A DNA stretch of 29,899 nt from an uncultured Oscillospiraceae bacterium. GTDB lineage: Bacteria; Bacillota; Clostridia; Oscillospirales; Acutalibacteraceae. The translations under genes and the position numbers were made by a program. The DNA is taken from the NCBI GenBank assembly GCA_900546785.1, contig URED01000030.1:1-29899 (forward strand). The letters are read 5' to 3'. Shown here piece by piece: positions 8,103 to 16,669 of this stretch. Under the pieces are notes generated by a model. It was not told the DNA's origin and made no database searches. It saw nothing but the letters and a program-made list of their open reading frames with translations. Numbering within the stretch: position 1 is the first letter of the stretch; every line of letters begins with the position of its first letter.

Positions 8103-8939
8103 CTATTCACCCCAGTTCTCTATGACGGACATCAGCTTTGCGTATTCCTTGGTAGTAATATTATCCGGACGGGCCACGAGCATCCGCTTCATCTCAAATG
8201 TGGAATTCACCGTCCACACCGAAAGCTTGTAGCCGTTATCGTGCAGCAGGTTTGAAAGCGTTGCGCTGGCGTATTTGTAATTGCAGTTTACGCCTATTGC
8301 GCCGGTCTCTTCCATAAGATCAAGTATGCGCTGCTTGTAATCATCCGTAAATATCTTTATGCGAGAGGGCTGGCAGTTCAGATAGTAATCCATATCCGCG
8401 CAGGCAGATTCCTTGACTGCGTTCACATTCAGCTGGTCTATACCCGTCAAAAACGCCCGGGAAAGCAGATTGTATTCCACAAGCATATCATGGAGCTGAT
8501 CGAGCGTTCTTGTTTCCTTTATATCAAGATTGATCAGGCAATCATCCTGCTGCAAAAGCGCAAACACCTCAGAAAGCGGGGTACCCTCATTATTCATAAC
8601 AACGATATCATGGCTTATAACAAGCGTTTTATCCGGCCGCTGGCGGATATCTATCTCTATGATCTCTACATTATTCGCAACAGCCGCCCGAACCGATTCC
8701 AAAGAATTTTCCGGGGTATCAAAGGCGCCCGTATGCGCCGTGACCGTAAATCCCTGCACGAAGCTCAAAGTCCTTTCATCATAACTTTTGTTTACTGCAT
8801 AACCCATCACGCCTACCACAAGGCAAACAGACAGCAAAAACGAAATTACCTGATAGCTGAAATGCTTTGCCCATGTGGGAGTCATATTCCTTTTTAGAAA
8901 TCTTTTGAATTTCTGCCAGCGGGAAACTTTTTCAGCCAT
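8103..8939 (-). CDS. Membrane-anchored GDPD-family protein with variant HTG motif
   Basis: The chosen start is the ATG at 8937-8939, preceded by AAGAGG at proper distance; a TTG six codons upstream lacks a site. This gives 278 residues: a basic cytosolic N-terminus, one membrane helix (about 28-48) and an external GDPD domain. The catalytic pattern is H69, E95 and D97 (EIDI), and H110 (SHD). However, the usual HRG is HTG (69-71), followed by DTPENS, so the phosphate-contacting Arg is replaced by Thr. The metal ligands remain, so activity is possible with altered substrate preference. It heads the GDPD-nitroreductase-GDPD cassette and starts only about 17 bases beyond the guaB terminator-like hairpin. 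Confidence 0.85.
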   Translation of the reverse strand: MAEKVSRWQKFKRFLKRNMTPTWAKHFSYQVISFLLSVCLVVGVMGYAVNKSYDERTLSFVQGFTVTAHTGAFDTPENSLESVRAAVANNVEIIEIDIRQRPDKTLVISHDIVVMNNEGTPLSEVFALLQQDDCLINLDIKETRTLDQLHDMLVEYNLLSRAFLTGIDQLNVNAVKESACADMDYYLNCQPSRIKIFTDDYKQRILDLMEETGAIGVNCNYKYASATLSNLLHDNGYKLSVWTVNSTFEMKRMLVARPDNITTKEYAKLMSVIENWGE

Positions 8940-8955
8940 TAAAAAACCTCTTACC

Positions 8956-8990
8956 AAAAAGGGGCATTAAACGAAAACGTTTAATTCCCC
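8956..8990 (-). terminator. guaB terminator-like hairpin, possibly leaky
   Basis: A 13-base stem with one mismatch (8961-8973 against 8978-8990) and an AAAA/TTTT loop is followed on the minus strand by TTTTT at 8956-8960. It lies 8 bases after the guaB stop and directly before the ribosome binding site of the downstream GDPD gene. With no room for a separate promoter, read-through is likely needed. Confidence 0.7.
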
Positions 8991-8997
8991 TTCATCA

Positions 8998-10488
<1,491 letters not shown>

Positions 10489-10514
10489 TTAGAAATTTAT
10501 ATTATATTTAATCT

Positions 10515-10544
10515 ATAATATCATAAAACGCTTAGCAGAATCAA
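10515..10544 (-). promoter_or_regulatory. Promoter of guaB
   Basis: Minus-strand TTGATT (10539-10544), an 18-base spacer and TATTAT (10515-10520) lie about 40 bases before the guaB ATG. The -35 box sits inside one copy of a 26-base imperfect direct repeat (10529-10554 and 10558-10583). Confidence 0.6.
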
Positions 10545-10583
10545 GTATTATTTTGAACGCTTGGCAGAATCAAGCGTTATTTT
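10529..10583. repeat. Imperfect direct repeat, two 26-base units, period 29
   Basis: Units 10529-10554 and 10558-10583 differ at three positions (shared core GCAGAATCAAG and ending TTATTTT). The right-hand unit includes the stop of the shikimate kinase-like gene and contains a 7-base inverted repeat (AACGCTT 10556-10562, AAGCGTT 10572-10578) that could form a weak transcript-end hairpin. The left-hand unit supplies the guaB -35 box. Confidence 0.75.
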
Positions 10584-11095
10584 TCACACGCGTCAACGAT
10601 CTCGGCAACGGTGGCGTCTATGGAATTGCCGTCGCAGTCAATCACATGGTCTGCGTATTTTTTATAAAGCGGCAGGCGTTCGTTATACATATCCAGCAGC
10701 GTTTCGCCGTTTTCAAGCACGATCCCGCGCGTGGAAAGATTTTTTATGCGCCCTTTCATCTCTTCATAACTGAGGTGCATATAAATGATCTTGCCCATGC
10801 TTTTGAGGTGGCGCATTGCCTTTTCGCTGTAGACGACGCTGCCTCCCGTGGCGATCACCGTGCCTTTGATGTCAAGAGAGAGCACCGCCTGCTCCTCCGC
10901 CTTTTTAAATTCGGCAACGCCTTTTTCGTCAATGATCTGCTGGAGGCGTTTGCTTTCTATGCTTTGGATCAGAAGATCAGTATCAAAAAAATTCTTAAGC
11001 AGTATCTTTGCCGCAAGCACGCCGCAGGTGGATTTGCCGGCGCCGGGCATACCTATAAGGATTATATTTTCTTCGTTGATAAGCGGTTTTTTCAA
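10577..11095 (-). CDS. aroK: Shikimate kinase-like protein
   Basis: Shikimate kinase phosphorylates shikimate in the route to chorismate. The 172 residues match the family length. Visible are Walker A GMPGAGKS (15-22), FDTD (37-40), TGGSVV (83-88), NLSTRG in the LID region, and the C-terminal ERLPLY with the conserved Arg. The usual FRxxE shikimate-binding motif reads FKKAE (63-67), so the substrate Arg is Lys. The role may therefore be that of an AroK variant or a related small-molecule kinase. The start is a TTG at 11093-11095, sharing four bases with the nth stop (TTGA), with an AGGAG site eight bases before it, so coupling to nth is likely. No other chorismate genes are nearby. Confidence 0.8.
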   Translation of the reverse strand: MKKPLINEENIILIGMPGAGKSTCGVLAAKILLKNFFDTDLLIQSIESKRLQQIIDEKGVAEFKKAEEQAVLSLDIKGTVIATGGSVVYSEKAMRHLKSMGKIIYMHLSYEEMKGRIKNLSTRGIVLENGETLLDMYNERLPLYKKYADHVIDCDGNSIDATVAEIVDACEK

Positions 11096-11727
11096 TTTTT
11101 AACTCCTATATGTTTGCATATTTCGTTTAATCTGCATTCGCCGCACTTCGGCTTCCTTGCCGTGCAGGCATCGCGCCCGAACAGCACGATCCTGTGGCAG
11201 AAATCAGAGCCTTCCTCCGGCGGTATCAGCTTTTTAAGCTCAAATTCTATTTTTTTAGGGTCTTTCTGCGCAACAAGACCCAGGCGGTTGGATATCCTTA
11301 TGCAGTGTGTGTCCACAACGATGGCCGCCTTGCCGTAAACATCACCCACGATCAGATTTGCCGTTTTTCTGCCCACGCCCGGCAGGGTTATAAGATCTTC
11401 AATCGTATCCGGCACTCTGCCGCCGAAATCCTGTAAGATCATCTGCGCCATTCCCACGATGGACTGCGCCTTGCTCTTGTAAAAGCCACAGGAATGTATG
11501 TATTTTTCCACCTCTGCAACATCAGCGGCGGCAAAATCCTCAATGGTCTTATAGCGCGCAAACAGTGCGGGGGTAACCAGATTTACCCTTGCATCGGTGC
11601 ACTGTGCCGAAAGGCGCACCGCAACAAGCAGCTGAAACGGTGTTTCATAGGTTAAGGAGCACAAAGCGTCTGGATAAAGCTCTTTCAGCAGCTCTACCGC
11701 GGCGAGCGCTCTTTCTTTTTTTGTCAT
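11092..11727 (-). CDS. nth: Endonuclease III (DNA glycosylase / AP lyase)
   Basis: The enzyme removes oxidised pyrimidines and nicks abasic sites in base-excision repair. It has 211 residues with the helix-hairpin-helix LPGVGRKTA (115-123) holding catalytic K121 and the catalytic Asp D139 in VVDTHCIRISNRLGL. The C-terminal [4Fe-4S] loop has C188, C195, C198 and C204, the classic C-x6-C-x2-C-x5-C spacing. The ATG has a GAGGAGA site in the 12-base gap after rarA. It lies in the repair/tRNA-modification part of the minus-strand run (queH-rarA-nth-aroK-like). Confidence 0.97.
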   Translation of the reverse strand: MTKKERALAAVELLKELYPDALCSLTYETPFQLLVAVRLSAQCTDARVNLVTPALFARYKTIEDFAAADVAEVEKYIHSCGFYKSKAQSIVGMAQMILQDFGGRVPDTIEDLITLPGVGRKTANLIVGDVYGKAAIVVDTHCIRISNRLGLVAQKDPKKIEFELKKLIPPEEGSDFCHRIVLFGRDACTARKPKCGECRLNEICKHIGVKN

Positions 11728-11739
11728 AGGTTCTCCTCT

Positions 11740-13020
11740 TTACTTTTGGTTATCATCTTCATTTTTAATCTTTTCCCAATACTTTTTGAACGCCTGTTCG
11801 TTTTTATTCATTCCGGGAATATAATATTTTACGTTTTTTATCTCATCCGGCAGATACTGCTGTTTTACCCAGTGATTTTCAAAATCGTGCGGATAAACGT
11901 AAAACTGCCCTTTAACCTGTGCGTCCTCCCCGTCAAAATGCTTGTTCTGGAGCGTGCGCGGAATAGGGCCGTACCTGCCCTTTTCAACATCTGCCATTGC
12001 AGCGTCTATTGCCGCTTCGCCGGCATTGCTCTTAGGTGCAAGTGCAACAAGGATTACCGCATCCGCCAGCGGAATACGCGCCTCCGGCAGACCTACCGCA
12101 AGCGCCGTATCCACAGCCGCCTTGACGATGGGAATGATCTGCGGATACGCAAGGCCTACATCTTCGTTAGCGCACACGAGCAGCCTGCGGCATGCGGACG
12201 GCAGATCCCCTGCCTGCAAAAGCCTTGCAAGGTAATGCAGCGCCGCGTCCGGGTCCGAACCGCGCATGCTCTTCTGATAGGCGGAGATAATATCGTAATG
12301 CTCGTCGCCCTCTTTATCATACTTAACTGCGCTGGACTGGGTAAGCTGCGATGCAGTTTCAAGCGTAATATGCTTTTTACCGTTTTCCGCCGGCGTAACA
12401 AAAAAGCAGTTTTCCGCAGAGTTGAGCGCTTTGCGCACATCTCCCGAACAGCCGCGGGCAATCTTTTCCACAGCGTCTTCGTCCGCCGTGACCTCCACGC
12501 CGTTCTCTTTGCCGAGTATCTTAAAGCCCCGCATAACTGCGGGCACGATATCCTGCCATTCCACGCTTTTGAATTCAAACACCGTTGAGCGTGAAAGCAC
12601 GGCCGGATAAATGTAAAAATAGGGATTTTCCGTTGTGGAGGCGATGAGCGTGATCTTGCCGTTTTCAATGTATTCAAGCAGACTCTGCTGCTGGCGCTTA
12701 TTGAAATACTGAATCTCATCCAGATAGAGCAAAACGCCGTTCATCGTTTCAAACGTATCAAGTTCGGAAACGATATCCTTGATATCTTTCGTGGAAGCGT
12801 TGGTGCCGTTTAAGCGGCGCAGCGCCCTGTTTGTCTTTTTCGCTATGATAGAGGCAACGGTGGTCTTGCCCGTGCCGGACGGGCCGTAAAAGATCAGATT
12901 CGGGATATTGCCGCTCTCAATAAGATTATATAGCGGCTTGCCCGGTGCCAGAAGATGGCGCTGGCCGACAACATCGGAAAGCTCCGTTGGCCTTATTCTT
13001 GCCGCAAGCGGATCGTTCAT
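11740..13020 (-). CDS. rarA: Replication-associated recombination protein A (AAA+ ATPase, RarA/MgsA)
   Basis: This is a clamp-loader-like AAA+ ATPase that acts at stalled replication forks. It has 426 residues: N-terminal LAARIRPTELSDVVGQ, Walker A GPSGTGKTT (46-54), Walker B LLYLDE (about 97-102), the sensor-1 STTENPYF segment, the arginine finger LSRSTVFEF, and sensor-2 GDVRKALN. The C-terminal tetramerisation domain shows QKSMRGSDPDAALHYLARLL and CANEDVGLAYP. Its ATG overlaps the queH stop by four bases (ATGA). All motifs look intact. Confidence 0.97.
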   Translation of the reverse strand: MNDPLAARIRPTELSDVVGQRHLLAPGKPLYNLIESGNIPNLIFYGPSGTGKTTVASIIAKKTNRALRRLNGTNASTKDIKDIVSELDTFETMNGVLLYLDEIQYFNKRQQQSLLEYIENGKITLIASTTENPYFYIYPAVLSRSTVFEFKSVEWQDIVPAVMRGFKILGKENGVEVTADEDAVEKIARGCSGDVRKALNSAENCFFVTPAENGKKHITLETASQLTQSSAVKYDKEGDEHYDIISAYQKSMRGSDPDAALHYLARLLQAGDLPSACRRLLVCANEDVGLAYPQIIPIVKAAVDTALAVGLPEARIPLADAVILVALAPKSNAGEAAIDAAMADVEKGRYGPIPRTLQNKHFDGEDAQVKGQFYVYPHDFENHWVKQQYLPDEIKNVKYYIPGMNKNEQAFKKYWEKIKNEDDNQK

Positions 13021-13652
13021 AAATTTTTCTCCTTATTTTCCGCATCTTTTTTTGAAAACGCGCAGCCGCAGAAGTTCTGGCGGTACAGCCCATACTGCCT
13101 TGAAAGCTCTATGGAACGCTTATACCCCTCTTTTTTCTTAAAATCGGACGGGAGCCACTTTACGCCGTACTTCTCCGCCGTTTCAAAGCCGATCTCATTG
13201 ATCTTCTGCGCGTTTTTGAGCGGGCTTATGGAAAGCGTTGTGCAAAAATAATCAAAGCCGCGCTCCGCCGCAAGACGCGCTGTTTCCTCCAGCCGCAGGC
13301 GGTAGCACCGAAAGCACCTTTCGCCGCCCTCCGGGCAGTCCTCCAGCCCTTTTGCGATATGCAGAAATTCGCTGTAATCGTAGTGCCCCTCAAGTATATC
13401 CACGGGATTTTCAAACGGCATGCTACGCAAGAGCCGCTTTTCCTCCGCAAGCCTTTTTTCAAATTCAGACTGCGGCGATATATTGGGATTATAATAAAAA
13501 ACGGTTATTTTGAAATATTGATCAAGATATTCCAGGCAGGCGCTTGAACACGGCGCGCAGCACGCATGAATTAAAAGAGAGGGCAGTATATGCTCTCTCT
13601 TATTTCTTTCCATGATTGATTCAGTTTGCCTGCTGTAATTGATCTTATTCAT
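13017..13652 (-). CDS. queH: Epoxyqueuosine reductase QueH
   Basis: QueH performs the last step of tRNA queuosine synthesis, reducing epoxyqueuosine at the wobble position; it is the iron-sulfur, B12-independent alternative to QueG. Its 211 residues show the family landmarks: HACCAPCS (29-36), YYNPNISP (53-60), ERCFRCYRLR with C113/C116, TTLSISPLKN, KKEGYKRSIELS, and YGLYRQNFCGC with C195/C197. The ATG at 13652 has little ribosome binding site; the ATG at 13613 (MERNKREH, 198 residues) is an alternative, also weak. It follows the first M23 gene by 3 bases, so it may be transcribed with the ftsEX-M23 run. Confidence 0.95.
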   Translation of the reverse strand: MNKINYSRQTESIMERNKREHILPSLLIHACCAPCSSACLEYLDQYFKITVFYYNPNISPQSEFEKRLAEEKRLLRSMPFENPVDILEGHYDYSEFLHIAKGLEDCPEGGERCFRCYRLRLEETARLAAERGFDYFCTTLSISPLKNAQKINEIGFETAEKYGVKWLPSDFKKKEGYKRSIELSRQYGLYRQNFCGCAFSKKDAENKEKNL

Positions 13653-13655
13653 AAT

Positions 13656-15095
13656 TTATTTACTCAGATAATTCTTTGGATTGATCCTTGTGCCGCCGGC
13701 TCTGATCTCAAAATGGCAATGCGGGCCGGTAGAATTGCCCGTTGAACCGGATTTTGCGATCTGCTGGCCCTTATATACCGAATCACCGGGAGAAACCAAG
13801 AGTTCCGAATTATGGGCATAAAGGGTAAACACCTTATCCCCGTTGGAATCCGTGCCGTGATAGATAAGCACATAATAGCCGTAGCTGTAATCCAGCCGCT
13901 TAACGCCCGCAACAACGCCCTTTTGCGCGGCAACCACCTTGGTGCCCGTGGGGCACGGGAAATCAATGCCGCCGTGGTAGGAACCGTTGCTGTAATTTGG
14001 GAATCCCGCAGAAACCGTATAATGCCCGGGCACGGGATAGGTCATATTATAGACGCCGTCCGAATTATTATAAACATCGGTGTCATTATAGATCACGGTT
14101 GGCGTTTCATCTCTGTTGCCTGTTGTGAAATCCGAAACATCTTCCGGTGAGATGATGCCGTTCATAAGATCCTCTATCTGCTGCTGCGCAGCGTCTGACA
14201 GCGCCTGATCTTCGTTTCTGTATTCCGTATACATGCCGGTTTCGGCAGTCAGCTGGGCAAACAGCTGGTCGCTTTCCGCCTTATCCTGCGCAAGGGTTAT
14301 CTTTTTGGCGGCAATGTCCTCCTGCGCGGCAGTCAGCGCCGCCTGTTTGTATTCAAGCTCGTTTTGCTGCGCAAACAGAGCCGTATTCATTTCGTTAAGA
14401 GCCGCTTTCTTTTCATTAAGGTCGGATTCTCTGGCAAGTATGATCTCCGTCTGCTCCTGGATCTCCTGCATCAGCTGTGCGTCGCTTTTAGACACCGCCC
14501 TGATCATTTCATACCTTGTAAGGAAGCTTGAAATATCGCTGCATGTGAGCAGCGCGGTTATCAGATTATAATCGCCGGATATGTAGATCGCGCGCATACG
14601 CAGGCAATAGGCGTCATACTTTGCCATAAATTTTGTATTCAGATCGTCCAGCTCCGCCTGAACGGAATCCACCTGCGCCTGAAGCGTATCCGCCTGCTTT
14701 TGATTTTCCTCAATGCTTGTTTGAAGAAGCTTTATATCCTCCTCATAATCAAGCACCTGCTCGTCAAGCACCGTAAGCTGCTGATTTAAAATACCTATTT
14801 TTTCATCAAGCGCGTTGATATATTCTTCCGTGTTTTTTGAATCCGCTGCAAGGGCGGCTATCTTTTGCTCCGCCTCTGCAAGGTCGGCTTCCAGCACGGA
14901 TTTTTGATCCTCAAGCTTTTTTCTGGCTTCCTCGCGCTTTTGCTCTTCCGTAAGCTGTGTTGTTTCGGTAGTGCTCTCCTGCTGAGAAGCAGTCTGCTGC
15001 TCAGCCGCAGGCACTATGCTTGCATGAAACGGAGTCAGCACCATAACGGCGCAGAGCGCTGCGCACAGTATTTTCAGTGTACTTTTATGCTTCAT
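13656..15095 (-). CDS. Secreted coiled-coil M23 (LytM) peptidoglycan endopeptidase, copy 1
   Basis: It has a signal peptide (1-31), long coiled coils (about 48-310) broken by a conserved motif (CLRMRAIYISGDYN, then DISSFLTRYEMIRAVS at 187-202), an Asn/Asp-rich linker (330-350) and a C-terminal LytM domain. The zinc ligands H374 and D378 (HGGIDFP) and H461, plus catalytic H428 (YAHNS) and H459 (GPHCHFE), are all present, so it should be active. The architecture matches PcsB/CwlO-type hydrolases whose coiled coil binds FtsX and is switched by FtsEX. It is third in a tandem array of three paralogues directly downstream of ftsEX. It lies 70 bases after copy 2, a gap with no strong promoter. Confidence 0.92.
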   Translation of the reverse strand: MKHKSTLKILCAALCAVMVLTPFHASIVPAAEQQTASQQESTTETTQLTEEQKREEARKKLEDQKSVLEADLAEAEQKIAALAADSKNTEEYINALDEKIGILNQQLTVLDEQVLDYEEDIKLLQTSIEENQKQADTLQAQVDSVQAELDDLNTKFMAKYDAYCLRMRAIYISGDYNLITALLTCSDISSFLTRYEMIRAVSKSDAQLMQEIQEQTEIILARESDLNEKKAALNEMNTALFAQQNELEYKQAALTAAQEDIAAKKITLAQDKAESDQLFAQLTAETGMYTEYRNEDQALSDAAQQQIEDLMNGIISPEDVSDFTTGNRDETPTVIYNDTDVYNNSDGVYNMTYPVPGHYTVSAGFPNYSNGSYHGGIDFPCPTGTKVVAAQKGVVAGVKRLDYSYGYYVLIYHGTDSNGDKVFTLYAHNSELLVSPGDSVYKGQQIAKSGSTGNSTGPHCHFEIRAGGTRINPKNYLSK

Positions 15096-15165
15096 TAAGA
15101 TTCAGCAACCTTTAAAAATTTTTACCCGTTAAAATATATTTGCAAATTCCCCGTTCTACGCCGCA

Positions 15166-16581
15166 TTACGGCAGATAAAGCGCGGGATTTTTGCATGAGG
15201 CGTAAGCCGAAGACGGCGTGCGCACCTCAAAATGGCAGTGCGGACCGGTTGAATTGCCGGTTGAACCGGACTTTGCGATCTGCTGCCCTTTTTCAACATA
15301 CTCGCCCTCTGAAACGAGCCTTACGGAATTATGCGCATAAAGCGTATAAACCGTATCGCCCGAAGCGGTTTTCTTATCATGCCTGATAACGATATACCTG
15401 CCGTAGCTTCTGTAAGATCCGTCCGCATTTTTAAGATCTGCGGAGATGATTACGGTGCCCGATTCGGCAGCCACTACAGATGAGCCGGTCGGGCAGCTGA
15501 AATCAGCGCCGCTGTGACCCGTATACGCGCCGAAAGCACAGGTTATCGTTGTTTGCGACGGCACGGGATAAGTTAAGCTTATCACGCCGCCGGAGCCCGA
15601 GGACGGCCTTGTTGTTGTAGTTGTTGTACTGCCGGAGGAGCCTTGCTGATCGGTTGTGCTTTCCGCCGGCAGCGAAGTTGCGGAGGTCGTTTCCTCCTGA
15701 TATTTTTTCTCCGCCTCTTCAATCGCGGCGTCTACCTCCGCCATGGCGGCTTTATTATCCTCAAGATACTCTGTATAATTGCCTGTTTCCTCGTTGAGCT
15801 GAAGTAAAAGCGTATTTGCCTCGCCGCGCTCTTTATCCAGCTCGGCTTTCTTATCCGAAAGCTCCTGCTGCTTCTGCTCAAGCTCCGGGATCGCCGCTTC
15901 AAGAGAAGCTTTTGTGCTTTGAAGCGTGGTTTGCGTTACCTGAAGCTCGGCTCTTTTTTTTGTGATCTCATCGCGCGTTGTATTGATATCATCGATCTCG
16001 GTATTAATGGTTTCAAGCAATTCGCCGTCCATCGCCGAGATGCGCCTTATCATTTCAAGGCGTGTTAAAAACTGTGAAATATCATTGCTTGTAATCAGAA
16101 AGACAAGCATATTTGTTTCGCCGCTGATATACATGGCGCGCATTCTTTGGGCAAACACCTGATATGTGCCCGTAAATTCTTCTTCCTTAGCGGCGCAGTC
16201 ATTTTGCAGCTGCTCTATTTCGGTGCCGATGGAGGCGATCTCCTTTTCGTTTTCCGCATAGGTGTTTTCAAGCGCCGCAACCTGCTCTTTATCCGATTCC
16301 ACCTCGCTGCTGACCAGCTCATACTGCCGGTCCAGGTAAGAGATCTTATCGGAAAGGGTATTAAAATATTCCTGTGTGCTGGCAGACTGCGTTTCCAGCT
16401 CTCTGAGCTTATTTTCAGCCTCTTTTATACGCTGCTCAAGCTGCGCCTTTTCCTGCTGCGGAGTAAGCTCCGCAGCGCTGACCGACGTGCTTTGGGGCAG
16501 GTTAAAAAAAGCGGCAGAAAAAACAAACAGTGAAGCCAATAAAACGCTTACACCGTTTTTGAGTAAACCAGATCGTTTCAT
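15166..16581 (-). CDS. Secreted coiled-coil M23 (LytM) peptidoglycan endopeptidase, copy 2
   Basis: The start is taken as the ATG at 16579-16581; a GTG at 16590 three codons upstream is the alternative and lies very near the predicted transcription start. It has a signal peptide ending near SVSAAE, coiled coils to about residue 300 with the shared RMRAMYISGETN and DISQFLTRLEMIRRIS motif, and a Ser/Thr-rich linker including a run of six Thr. The LytM domain has HSGADF, YAHNS and GPHCHFE, with all zinc and catalytic His/Asp present. Unlike the other copies, its active-site lead reads GAYTGHSGAD rather than PNYSNGSYHGG, and it ends in a Cys-containing tail, so substrate preference may differ. 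A palindrome-bearing candidate promoter precedes it. Confidence 0.92.
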   Translation of the reverse strand: MKRSGLLKNGVSVLLASLFVFSAAFFNLPQSTSVSAAELTPQQEKAQLEQRIKEAENKLRELETQSASTQEYFNTLSDKISYLDRQYELVSSEVESDKEQVAALENTYAENEKEIASIGTEIEQLQNDCAAKEEEFTGTYQVFAQRMRAMYISGETNMLVFLITSNDISQFLTRLEMIRRISAMDGELLETINTEIDDINTTRDEITKKRAELQVTQTTLQSTKASLEAAIPELEQKQQELSDKKAELDKERGEANTLLLQLNEETGNYTEYLEDNKAAMAEVDAAIEEAEKKYQEETTSATSLPAESTTDQQGSSGSTTTTTTRPSSGSGGVISLTYPVPSQTTITCAFGAYTGHSGADFSCPTGSSVVAAESGTVIISADLKNADGSYRSYGRYIVIRHDKKTASGDTVYTLYAHNSVRLVSEGEYVEKGQQIAKSGSTGNSTGPHCHFEVRTPSSAYASCKNPALYLP

Positions 16582-16595
16582 TGACTCCACTTCCC

Positions 16596-16624
16596 ATTAT
16601 ATAATAAATTAAAGTTACTGTAAA
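16596..16624 (-). promoter_or_regulatory. Candidate promoter before M23 copy 2
   Basis: Minus-strand TTTACA (16619-16624), a 17-base spacer and perfect TATAAT (16596-16601). Transcription would start at about 16589, almost on the start codon, so the messenger could be nearly leaderless. The -35 lies within the palindrome 16619-16635. Confidence 0.45.
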
Positions 16625-16635
16625 TATTATTTACA
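16619..16635. repeat. Perfect 8-1-8 palindrome, possible operator
   Basis: TGTAAATA-T-TATTTACA. It overlaps the -35 box of the candidate promoter for M23 copy 2, where a dimeric repressor could act. It is AT-rich, so chance is not excluded. Confidence 0.5.
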
Positions 16636-16669
16636 ATGTTTTTATATGTATTAAATTTTTTGTAATCAA

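Noticed and set aside
8940..8957. TTG start six codons upstream for the HTG-type GDPD protein
   Set aside because: It would start in the terminator T-run and lacks a ribosome binding site; ATG 8937-8939 has AAGAGG.
10556..10578. Inverted repeat at the end of the shikimate kinase-like gene as an intrinsic terminator
   Set aside because: The stem is only 7 bases and no T-run follows on the minus strand; kept only as part of the direct repeat.
10553..12588. Long + strand frames opposite aroK-like, nth and rarA (10553-11338, 11746-12588)
   Set aside because: They are antisense to clearly conserved genes and show no domain or start signal.
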